Source: Styela clava (taxonomy: Eukaryota; Chordata; Ascidiacea; Stolidobranchia; Styelidae). From it: a DNA stretch of 64,000 nt. The stretch lies in NCBI RefSeq assembly GCF_964204865.1, contig NC_135250.1:27395395-27459394 (forward strand). Reading direction: 5' to 3'. This document shows, in pieces, positions 48,104 through 59,227 of this stretch. The notes beneath the pieces are model-generated. The model worked only from the letters and a program-made list of their open reading frames with translations, searched no databases and was not told where the DNA came from. The stretch's first letter is position 1, and the number at the start of each line of letters is the position of its first letter. Position numbers and translations under genes: made by a program.

Positions 48104-48687
48104 ATTTAAGTATTTTTGTGTTTATTGATATTCGATTTTAGCATGAAATATTTTTCAAGAACTTTGATATTTGAAAATTTATTACATCACTTGGTACTAT
48201 TTTCTCATATGTTTATATATATGCGTATTAAAAAATGCATGCTTTAAAACAAATGTAAACAACGAGTGTCTGTTTTAGTTTAACGATTTTACGGTAACCT
48301 TATATATTAAATTGAACCATCGACAACCTATGCAATTTTAAACGAACAATATTGTAGGCTTAGTCGTTTTTAAATGAATAAATGTAATTTGTTAATTTAA
48401 ATAAACTCATTTTATAAATTTATTTGAGAATATTATTCCGCAAGTAACGTAGGAAATGTCATCACAACAGTAAATGTAATACTATAAAAAAACATGTTTT
48501 CTCAGTATATTACATCAATTTATCATTAATGTAATATACCAAGGAATCATTAATTATACAATTAGAAACAACAATAATTAACAATATTAATAATAAGTGA
48601 ACACGAATTAACAACTGCTAATTAATATTGTTTATCACGTTGAGGTTTAATTTTGAATTTGGCATTGGTGGGTGGGATATTATATGT

Positions 48688-50157
48688 TCATTTCTTCTCA
48701 CAAAGATATTTCAATTTTTTCGAGCATCTTTCGTCATTCAGTAGAAAATAACTATCAGAACCAGTTTTCACACAATCTTGGTCATTCTCTCTACCGCCAT
48801 CTGGTTGTCCAAAAAGCCATGGAATTGTTCGAGGATTTGCGACAGTTCCATTTGACCAGACAAACGTGTTTTCTTGGTTTATATCGTCCAGACCAATCCA
48901 CACTGGAAATTTGCCAGACTTGATCAATGGCACAAGTTGACTGCAATGTAATTACTACATCATTAGTAAATTTTATTATTAAATAGAAACTCGAAAGCTT
49001 TGTGTCGATTAAAAAAATTTCCATGAAGAATGTCCTATTTAAAAAATAAAAATCTAATATAAACTGAAAGAGTATATAAATACATTATATGCCTACTGAA
49101 TTAGCCGAAGTATGGGCCACAAAATCATGACAGTTGAACAAATGTACTCCTGTAGTATGCAAACCAAGATCGCGGACACCAGAACGTGGTATGCGTGCCA
49201 GGTTAGAGTTAGGCGGTAATTTCAGGTACAAATACTACGAGAGTCACTTGGCTAGTGTCCGAACTCGTGATAGAACTGAAATCAGAAAATGGGAATAAAA
49301 TTATGGTCGAACCCAAACCTGGTACACATACTACGTTCCGGTGTTGTCATCTTGGTTCGCATATTACATGAGTACCGAACAAAACAGATACAAATGATAT
49401 TACTATTTTACTTGTGAATTGTGTTATCACGAATCCCCTCTGATGACAGCATTGCCCCCTCCTTTATACAGTTTAATTTAGCAGTTGTGTAATCCACTTT
49501 ATCATCGAATATTTTATAGTAGAATTTGTTACTTGCTTTGTACCAAGTCTTTAGTTGGTCCATGTTGTTGAGTCTGTATATTACACTTTCCATTTCTGTT
49601 AAACGAGACTATCATTGAATATACAATTATGCTTGAACTCGTATATACTGCAGTTGCAAAAGAAATTCTTAATTAAACCATAACAGACAGACTTAGTTTA
49701 AAACGCAAAAAAATGGAAATTAAAAGTCCCAGCTGCACGCAAAATATAATCTCACCTTTTTGCAGTCCCACTATGAGGTCGTGTTCTTCAGACCGCTGTT
49801 TCAATATAGAATTAAACTTTGCTTCGAATTGACTTTGAAGCCCTATAATTAATCATATAATATGTTGCGTTACCTAGCATAATAAAAAAACACTCCCTTT
49901 TTAAAAAGTATATATTTACGTTTTTCATATTCCGTGTATCTTTTTTCATCATCACTTTCAGGAAGTTTTGTAAATCGGTCGCAAGTAATTTGAAAAGTTT
50001 GTCTTTTCAAATAATCCTTCAATACTTTCTTGGTCTTTGCTGTTTCGTCACATTTATCTCCGTCGCATTCGGATTTGAAACTACAATTAAATTCCTCGCT
50101 CAAACATGTGGTCAATATTGACCACACAACAACAAGAATTTTCAAAAATCCCATCAT
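48688..50157 (-). CDS. Secreted C-type lectin
   Basis: Exons 49920-50157, 49756-49842, 49412-49595 and 48688-48940 join in phases 1, 1 and 2. They total 762 nt (253 aa). A signal peptide (MMGFLKILVVVWSILTTCLS) is followed by a cysteine-containing segment, then a short helical stretch (FNSILKQRSEEHDLIVGLQK) that may oligomerise. The carbohydrate-recognition domain spans about residues 125-253. It has LNCIKEGAML, VWIGLDD, FGQPDGGRENDQDCV, LLNDERC and KYLCE. The four canonical cysteines are present. QPD in place of EPN predicts galactose-type rather than mannose-type specificity, and LND stands where WND normally coordinates Ca2+. No membrane helix was seen, so the protein is inferred to be secreted. 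The first block has only a relic of this gene (25680-26275). Confidence 0.88.
49143..49376. repeat. Palindromic-family repeat, full-length copy
   Basis: The arms of about 60 bp are inverted copies: tgtactcctgtagtatgcaa and cggacaccagaacgtggtat on the left, and the reverse complements (ggtactcatgtaatatgcga, aacaccggaacgtagtatgt) on the right. It sits in intron 3 of the lectin gene. The long imperfect inverted repeats and lack of a coding frame point to a non-autonomous fold-back element. Confidence 0.7.
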
Positions 50158-50353
50158 TTTTTATCAACTAATGATCCGTTACTAATAGTCCTATTGAGGA
50201 AAAATAAATTTTAATCATGAACAATGCATTTTCTCTTATAATTGTTTCTATTCATTCTAAGAATCAGTTATTAATGGATGTTTTTTTTTATTTCACAAAT
50301 GTCCCTGAACAAGTCAACAAGTGTAATTGGTTGATATAATTTCGGAAAAGAAA

Positions 50354-50563
50354 GACAGTTGTACTCCCGAAGTATGTGAACCAATATGGCGGACACCGAA
50401 ACGTAGTATGTGTACCAGGTTAGGGTTAGGCAATCATTTTATTTCAATTTTTCTTATTTTTGTTCTATTACGGAGTTCATGGACTAGACAAGTGACTCCC
50501 GTAGTACCTGAAATTATGGCCAAAGTCTAACATGGCACACATCCTACATTCCGGTGTCCGCCA
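50354..50563. repeat. Palindromic-family repeat copy
   Basis: The left arm ttgtactcccgaagtatgtg continues through cggacaccgaaacgtagtat and ggttagggttaggc. The right arm ends cattccggtgtccgcca. It lies just upstream of the lectin gene start. Confidence 0.6.
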
Positions 50564-51833
50564 CAGATTTTGCATTGGATATTCGACTATTCACTTATCG
50601 ATCAGCTAATCAATTCCATAAATGCATGCTGCTAATGCGCGTAAGTTCACTATCGTTCACTATTTTACTAATATGTGATAAAAGTAAATTTAAGACTGCC
50701 TTTGACAAATTTATATACATCATCGTCCAAATACACGAACTGTACTTAATATGCATTGTGATTGCAGACCAGTCTGGTTATGGTTAACTATTTTTCCTGA
50801 TCAATGCAAATTTGAGAATTTACATGATTCGAAAGTTTTGAAATATGTCTTTGAATATTCTCGCAATTCAAATATTTGAACCGGTTTCATACGTCATCAT
50901 AATCAATTAAATCAAAAATAAAAAAAACTATCAAAAAATAAAACAGTTTATTGAACAAGTTTTTGTGCTTTATTCCGATTTTACATAATATATATCTGGT
51001 ACATGTGACGTTCCCCTGCTTCAATCAATATCACCACGTCTTTTTTATTTACCCATATACGTCATGAGGCTCATCTGAATATAATTTTTTTTTGGAAATT
51101 TTACGTGAATCTATCCAATAATTATTTTTGCTATTGACATATTCATATCGCTTGAGTGTGTCGTACTTTGGCATAATACCTCAAAATATTTACATATATG
51201 CGAATTTATTTTACTTGCATTGGGTTATCATATGAATACAATTTGATGTACAAGCTTCAAATATTTATTAGGTTAAATCGACTTTTATTTTCTAATTATA
51301 TATAAACGTTTTATTCCCAACCCTCCAAGCGTGAATTTCTATTGTCAACGTCTGCGACACCGACACATAGACGGTTAAACTCAGTATTTGCAAAATAAAA
51401 AAAAAAGAATATAAAAACTTTTCACAAGGACTGGACACAGTACTGGTTGAAATTTAATGTTCTGTGGTCAATTTTACACTACACAAAGCAGCATTGAAAT
51501 ATTGTGTAGAAGTGCACAATTATTTATCTAGCTTATTTAACGTGTTTCCTAACAGTGTATCAGCTTTCCAAATGTCCAACGATAATATTTTCTCTCTTTT
51601 GTGAGGAATATTGTAACTTTTTCAAGTCAGTTCCAAGCATGGACAAGTCATTTGCACATATAATACTACCATTGATCACACATAATCTATATCTTATTGT
51701 TATTAAACGATTCAGCAGAGATACTTTATAGAATGTCAGGTCAGACAAATACTACGCGTTGGTCCACAGCAGCATCAGATATAGTATAGGTCAGCGCTTG
51801 ATAATTATTAGAATTAATCTATTCACTGTTCAA

Positions 51834-52874
51834 ATGAAGATCCTGCAATACTTTTCGGTTTTGGTGCTGATTTTCGCTACAGGTATGTTAGGACGATTAA
51901 TAATTATTCTCAGTTCAGTATAGCAGTAGATGTAAAATAAATTAAAATTACATTTAAAATTAGAATACGTGAAAGCAAACGTTTATTGAACGTTCCAGGT
52001 CAGGGTTTGGCCATAATTTTATTCCGATTTTTGTTATTTTAGTTCTATTACGAGTTCGGGGACTGTCTGTGTTAGTCAAGTGAATGTACTCCCTGCTCAT
52101 AGGCTTCCGTCCCTTTAAACAATTTGATGTAAAGTAGGCGAACAAAATTAGTTACCTCTATATTGGTACACATACTTCTGTGACGCCTAATGTTGCAATT
52201 TAAAGAGCACCAGATATCTAATTCAGAAGTTTCAAGGTTGATTCGGAATGTAGATAAATATCTTCAATTAACTTTTGACTTTTCGCCACTTTATGTAAAT
52301 GATCTTTGGCTAATTAGTTTCTACTATTTCCATAAGTATTTTTATAATTTGTTTCACAGCATCTGCCATCAGATGTTACACATGCCTTGTTTGTGACACA
52401 GTCGATTCATCAACAGAAACTAGAGAATGTAATGGGACTGAAACGACCTGCACAAAAATAGAAGCAACATTGATGGGTGAGTATAAACGATTAAATTTTT
52501 GGTAATTAATAAAATCATTGATTAAAATTGGCAAATTTAGATATAAAGTTCACAACAATGTGCCAATGCCATATTGCTTACTAAATGATCCTAAATGTGA
52601 GATATTTCAGCGTACATTCAAATTGATAAATAATAGTATAACCAAAATTATTAACATGGTTGATTTGAATATGCAGTTTACAACATTGTGCCATATAGCT
52701 AACGAAATAAGCCTACATCTAAGATGTTTCAGCGCACATACTTATTTTTACTTTTCAGGCGTTCGCCAAGTTGGGCGTGTGTGCAGCAGTGGATCAGATG
52801 GATGCAGCACTGTCGGTGATGTGAATAGCGATACTTTCACAACTACGTGTTATTGTAACACAGATAAAAATTAA
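51834..52874 (+). CDS. Ly6/three-finger-like secreted protein, copy B
   Basis: Exons 51834-51882, 52360-52476 and 52759-52874 join with phase-1 introns and encode 93 aa. The signal peptide is MKILQYFSVLVLIFATASA. The mature chain starts IRCYTCLVCDTVDSSTETRE and continues CNGTETTC, VGRVCSSGSDGC and TTTCYCNTDKN, then stops. The exon structure is identical to copy A at 31621-32829. The third exon is nearly the same except that this copy stops 11 codons earlier. Nine cysteines remain. No C-terminal hydrophobic GPI signal is present. Ly6 proteins act as secreted or surface ligands; no specific role can be read here. The first intron carries a palindromic-family repeat. Confidence 0.8.
51995..52188. 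repeat. Palindromic-family repeat copy in a Ly6-like intron
   Basis: It contains ccaggtcagggtttggccat, attttagttctattacgag and taggcgaacaaaattagtta, in the same order as 1800-2014. It is absent from the sister intron at 32369-32780, so it arrived after the inverted duplication or was lost from the other arm. Confidence 0.65.
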
Positions 52875-53610
52875 TTGACTTCCGATGCATTCAAGATATT
52901 TTTGATGTTAAATCAAGTTATTTTTAGATCTATGCAATGGAGCATCCTCAAAACAGATAGGAGTCAAAGAAGCAATTCTTGTCTTCTCTATATCAGCACT
53001 GGTGTTCAGGCAATACATTTAATAGTTGCAACTATAAGCCTTGAGTGTTTTTGTTTGTTGAATGAGCTGTAATCATTGTTGAATAAATTAAACAGACTAT
53101 GGAATATCTTTCCTTTTTTATTTCCACAATCATTTTAGTTGACACGTGTTAAAGATAAGTAACTTAGATGATAAGATACTTTATCAAAGCAGATAGACAT
53201 CAGTAGATACTTGTACATGATCTTGTTTGGAGCGAAAAACGTGAACAGAATTCGTATGAATAGCGTGATAACGGGAACAAAGCGGGCAACAAACTTAAGA
53301 CCCTACTTTAAAAATCAAGTCTCCTGCCCCACCTGAAAAACAACTAGCTAACAATGAGCTAAGAATAAAAGATAGTAAGGCGAAATAATAATGAAAAAAA
53401 CGTTGAAATTTCGTGGACGGAATGTAAATAATGAAATAAATGATAAATTCTGAAATTTTGAATAGCCTCACCCCCTTCAAAAATTGTCTACGACTCACCG
53501 TTTGATTCATCGTTTAATATATTTTAATTTACTATATTGTTTCGGTTGAAATACTTGGTAGAATGACGGCTCAGACTGATCTCACAAATTTAATAAATGA
53601 CTTACTTCAG

Positions 53611-53708
53611 GTGTAATGGCTTTACCCAACACCGAAAAAAATCGAATATCGTTATTGGGCACTGAAGACTCCAATAGCTCCGACCGAGCGAGATGTGACA
53701 TGGAATTG
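53611..53708 (+). CDS. Candidate orphan first coding exon
   Basis: An acceptor (cttacttcag) ends at 53610. ATG at 53616 opens 31 codons (MALPNTEKNRISLLGTEDSS and so on to CDMEL), which run to a good donor (gaattg then gtaagg) in phase 0. The layout, acceptor just before ATG and donor soon after, is that of a trans-spliced first exon. I found no following exon. Low-complexity acidic/Ser composition gives no family hint. Confidence 0.35.
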
Positions 53709-55974
53709 GTAAGGCTTACAATAATACCAAGCATAATTCTTCCTTTGCTTAAATCCTTGACGTTACTATAATGTAAACATGACATGCTGTCAGTAACACA
53801 TAGTAAATTAGAAACTATAATCAGCATTTAAATAACTCTATATTGAACTTATGAAAATTTATCATCTGTGGATTATAATTTTTGATAATTCTATTAAATC
53901 AAATCAGGGAAAACATGACCCCTATAACATCATTACACCTAATATTATACTAATTTCACCTTTTTTATCTATAAATCTTTTTGGCGACCCAGCGAATTAG
54001 TTTAGGTGTTGTTTGAAATATACGATCAATGCTGTAGAACATAGCAATTTTTGTGACAATAAACGTGTTTCCAGTGTCAAAACAAAGTGCTGCAATTGCT
54101 ACATGTTGCACTTTTGTCTTAAATTATTGAAAGCTGATATTATTGAACCCTGAAAACTACCGATGCATGAATATAGGAAAGTAAATGACACAGAATACAA
54201 CCTCATTAAGTTCAATATACTTTATTAGACTTCATCGATTGACAGACGTTGGTTAATGCACTTTAATTCAAACTAATATGAAAATGTTATCTACAATTTA
54301 TTCTCATTATGTTGCAATATGATATGATACTTCAGTTCTGCAGCGAGACACTCAGATATAGATACAGAATTTGCTTGAAACTTTCAGGAGTCAGGAGCGT
54401 CTGATTCATTTGTTTTATTTTGCGTATGGAAGGCAGTGAATAAGTGTTTGATAAAAAACTATCTTTTTATATAGTTTATTCCTAACCCAATAATACATGT
54501 AAAAAGAATACATCTGGATAGAAAAACAGATATGTTATCAAACATTAAAGCATTTTGTTTTTACAGAGGAAAGTGCTTGAAAAGGGATAATGCTGGAGTA
54601 CTAATAAGTTTCATGTTATCTAAAAGTTCTTGAGATATATCATGTTATATTTTGTTCTGATAATAAACCAATTTCATTGCCAATAAAAAATATTTTCTGG
54701 TAGCTCGTTAGTCCTGACGATCCTAGAAATATTGATAGAACTTGCATTTTACCCGGTGAAATGGTAAAATGTTAATGGCTTGAAGCGTGAAATACATGCT
54801 GTAACACTATATTTACTATAGTGAATTGCTGCCTAGCTGCTGTCAATGAAGAGTTCAAAGCCGATTAGCGAGGACAGGCATAAATAATTCACAACAAACA
54901 AAATTCAATAATGAGTTCAAGTTCATTGCTACGATTCATTGAAAAAATTTAAGAATTCTCAGGTTCAAATTTTGAAGAGATCACAGGAAGTGTTTTTATA
55001 TGTGAAGCGCTATAACAGCGAGTAATCAAAACATGCAAAACAGGTTTGTTTTCAGGTACTTGAGAAATGAGGCATTTGAACTAAGTAAATTGTTCCAAAA
55101 AAGACTTAAGCTGAAAATTGTACACCTAGACGTATTGTTAGACCGCCGTTTTAAAATATATACTCGCTATGATGTCGGAGATTAGAATAAAGCTCAATTT
55201 CACGTACGAAAAGCAAAATTTTATTTACCGCTATTCTGAACGTTTTTGTGGCTTATCTATTCCAAATGCAGGTTTATTTAATATCGTACTCGTGTGCTTG
55301 CTTTGAGTAGCGCTTTAGAGTCATGCTATAGGAAAATATTCCTAAAGCGAACCAAAAAAATATTTAATAAAAGTCAATTATGGCATTTTTCAATAAAAGT
55401 CACTATATGTTGTTTGCAGCATGTTATCAAATAATTAATATAAATAGGGTGGGATTCATAACTGATTCTGAAGATCCTGACTCTCGTAAAAAAGTCAAGT
55501 AACATCCATTTGAATATGAATCTTTTTGCCTATTGTATTACGGGAATTGTAAATATTTCTCGTGAAAATGATGATGACAACTGTGGGTATTTAATTGTCG
55601 CATCTTTGATGTAGGTTATAAAAATTTATCGTTTACCTTACTTGATTAAATTGTGACTTACGATGCACATAAAAAAGTTTTTCCTGTTCGCTTTTAACAA
55701 ACTGAAAAGGTATGAGAGGGTTTTTATTGAAATGTTGCTTTTTTACTGGTTATTTGATAATTTTTCAATTTTTGTATTGGATATGTCAATTTCATACCTA
55801 TAGATATGGAATATAGAATTTTATCAGCAGGATAATTGATAAACTGAGGTAGTGTTCCTGTTCTGTATCTATCTTGTCCCTGTCACAAATGTTGTACAAT
55901 AGTATTTTCAGGTTTATTTACAGTTCACGTTTATTTACCTAGAATCACATCTAATAAGTATTATGACTATAAAG
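53709..55974. other. Intergenic or intronic, no gene seen
   Basis: If the exon at 53616 is real, this may be its first intron. I found no splice-supported frame or clear repeat. Confidence 0.4.
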
Positions 55975-56625
55975 CAGTGCTCTTCAACAGAGGTTCCAGG
56001 TTCCGCAATACATGCAGTGGGGTTCCGTGAGTTCATAAGGTTCCGCGCTTTTTTTTTTTCAGGGGAAATCATTTATTACTTCAGCATGTTGATGCGTCAT
56101 TATAAATATTCTTAGACCATCGGGTCTCATTCAAACTCCAAGTAGGCCAGTTCGTTAAACAGGAGGTTTGTTTAGGCACAGTGCAGTTAACAGACAAAAC
56201 AGAAATATTTTCGGTTGTTGCGTCACTTTAGTCATTGTTATGCAACTAACAAAAACGCTATTGTTGGAACATAGTTACATGATGTTCAAAGTATGTAGAA
56301 TGTAGATATTGCTCGAGATTAGAGAGAGTATATACTACAAACAAGAGCTTTTGTTGGAATATAGTAAAAATAGTCAATACAGATGAAGCAAAATAGTATA
56401 TTTTCCTATGTGAGGCGAAATAATAACAACGGTGTAGGTCAGGACGGCAATGAGCAAAGTAGTTCAAATGCAAAAAGCTGTACCTGCTCCTCCTCCGAAG
56501 CGAACCAGGTGTAATTCAATTGCCAAAGTTAGAATTTTTTTTTCAATTTTGTTAATTGGGGTTCCATAAAAAACGAAAAAACTATATCAGGGGTTCCACA
56601 ATAACAAAAAGGTTGAAGAGCATTG
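55975..56625. mobile_element. hAT-type non-autonomous element, 651 bp
   Basis: The ends are cagtgctcttcaac and, inverted, caatgctcttcaacc. Both sides carry the exact 8-bp duplication ctataaag. Inside, subterminal ggttccgtgag/ggggttccat segments repeat near both ends. There is no transposase frame. Confidence 0.9.
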
Positions 56626-56633
56626 CTATAAAG

Positions 56634-59227
56634 TACTGTTTTTGTTGTACAATAGGACTTCTTTATTTTGCTTAACATGCCTAAGATCGATTTGAAAACT
56701 TGTGCTGCCCTTGTGCTTATCGCTTTTGTATAAGGCTTATAATGAAACAGTAATTGGAGTTTAATCTTATTGTGGGATCTCTAATTCAACACGCGCTCAA
56801 GTTATGTCAGGAAAATGTATTTCCCGTTTCATCTTAATTGTGAATTAATAATTAATGCAATGAAGAGAACACAAGAATTTTTACAGTTGCAATCAACATG
56901 AAAAATGCTAGAAAACAAAAATAATTAACAAGCAGTGTTTTGGTATTTGGCGAAGATACAAACTTATGACAATGCTTGCATATAAGTTCATTTATCTAAT
57001 TTGAATTGTAAAATGGAGTATATTCTGGCAGCGGTGTATCCCAGTCATAAAAATTAAACGAAGGACCAAATAATTTCTACCTATTAATATAATTGACTTT
57101 TCCACAATTGTTGCATATATTTCAATCGGTATTGATTTTTAACGTAGAAGACAGTCTTTATTGACTTTTTCAAAGTTTCTAATTGCCATTCCAATCGACC
57201 CATTCTATAATGATACCTTGTTTAAAAATGTTAAAAATCGTGTAAACTTTACAAATGTTTTAATGTAAATGAATTATATAGCTCCATTTTTTTATTATTT
57301 TTCATGGTGAAAGGATAAAAATTGTTCGCGTTAAAAATAAATTTGTTATCAGAAACAGTGAACTTTAGAAACATTTCAATAGTGAAAGATTACATTCCAT
57401 ATTTTTCATATTTTTTTCGAAGTAATTCCGAAAGACGTATGGGATAGCAATTATTGATGGACTTCGAAGTTGAGTGACACAGTGACACAGCACGACTAGT
57501 AGCTTTATTATATCTTCATTTGTCTGGTTCCTACTGCGATATTATGAAATGTCTTTATTTATTTTTTGATAATTTAGTATTATACAGAACAAAATGGTAT
57601 ATGAAAATATGCTTGCTTTCTTTAATAATCCCTTTTTATTTAGTATGGATATTTTCCAAAGGTTTTTGTTTGTATTGACGCCAGTGTCTTTTAAAGGCGC
57701 AAGTTCAATGAAGAGAAACCTGTTGCGGACACCGTGTACTGTTCAGTCCGGATGCATTTAACTAGCAATATGTGTATATTTAGTTAGACACCAGTATCCG
57801 AGCAAGAGTTCAAATATAGTTATTGTAAGTAAGTTATGGCGTCAATAACTTCCTATGGGAAATCTACTTATTCCGCTTTTCCTTAATCTCGAGTCGAAAG
57901 GTCATACTGTCACATTTTCGGGTGATAATGATATGTCGTGAGTCTTTGAAGTCGGCGACGTTTAAGTCTGAGAAATAATATAAATATGAAAATGCCGCTC
58001 CTATAATCATATGTACGCAATTTAGGCAATGATTGTGTCAGCTATGCAGCATATTGATTTCGGAAATTCTGTAGATATAAATTTTGCAGCAAGATAGTTT
58101 GATAGGACTGTTAGAGATTGGGGGAGACTTTATTTGAATGAATATTTAAAATACCTTTATCAATATTATTTTTTATACAAAAATGAATTAGTTTTGTATT
58201 TTTGCCAAATAATGATGTACTATCTATATACAAAAACGCCATAAATGTAGCGTATTAGAATGAAGGATTGGCAGAGACCCGCAGAAACTATTTACTGTCA
58301 TTAACAGTAGGAAAATTGTGCTTTCATAGGTTGAAGATCTGTATATTTACTATTTTTCATCCCACGTATTTGTAATGTAGCAAGCAAAACGTGTATTTTA
58401 CTAGACCTATTATTCATACATTTGTGTATCTTTTTCAGTTGCAGCAAAAATTATGTGAAGTGATATTTGAAAATAATATATGTGTTATTGTGTGAAATTT
58501 GAAATTTCCAAGAAGACAATAATTACCAATTGGATTTTCACTTCACTAAAAATATGGTCAAAAGCCAATTTTCTTCAGCAATCTAAGCAAACAGTCGTGG
58601 ATCTTGAATGACTCTAAAGATGTAGTGCACAATATTTGTTGATTCCGATTATGAATTCAATTGCAGTGTATCACGGGAGCAATAGTAAACAAAATTCTCA
58701 TACTATAATGATAATTATGGCCAACAAACAACACCCAAGTTCGGTAACAATTGCCCCGGCGTCCAATTAAAATTGAAAGCCAAAGCCAATTAAAAAAAAT
58801 TGTAGGTCATTTACAAAGGAAGGGATTTGGTTAAATGAGCATTTTTCTGTCTGAAATATGAGCTAGTTAATCATCATTTCAGTAATATATAGTCCAGTAT
58901 TTTTATCAGAAAGAAAAGGTTCGGTTAATCTTTTTCCATCTTCTCCGAAATATCAATCACAAGGATGATCAATATCGTGCTTACCGATATGTTATGCGGC
59001 CGTTTTGTTTTATAGAGGGAATAAAAAGTCTTAGTTCAACATATGATTTCGTTGCCAGAACAGTTCAAATGAATAACTATAAACACTGCAATGAAATCAT
59101 TTTGAGCTTCAGAGAATTACAAATACCTCAATTTTCTCTGGACTAATCAATCCTAACTATTCTATTGTTTACAGAAATTATATAATTTTTCCTCAGTCGC
59201 TTGGTTTTTACGTTTTTAAGATTTAAA
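56634..59227. other. Intergenic, no gene seen
   Basis: AT-rich region upstream of the channel gene, presumably including its promoter. No exon or clear transposon end was recognised. Confidence 0.45.

Larger units (their letters stand above)
50735..53070. repeat. Right arm of the large inverted duplication
   Basis: Inverted counterpart of 31450-33795. It starts near cgaactgtacttaatatgca and ends in the 3' flank of the Ly6-like gene (ttaatagttgcaactataag, matching ccaactattaaatgtattgg inverted). About 17 kb separates the arms. Confidence 0.8.

Noticed and set aside
48672-48923. Plus-strand frame over the lectin exon
   Set aside because: It is antisense to the clear C-type lectin exon at 48688-48940.
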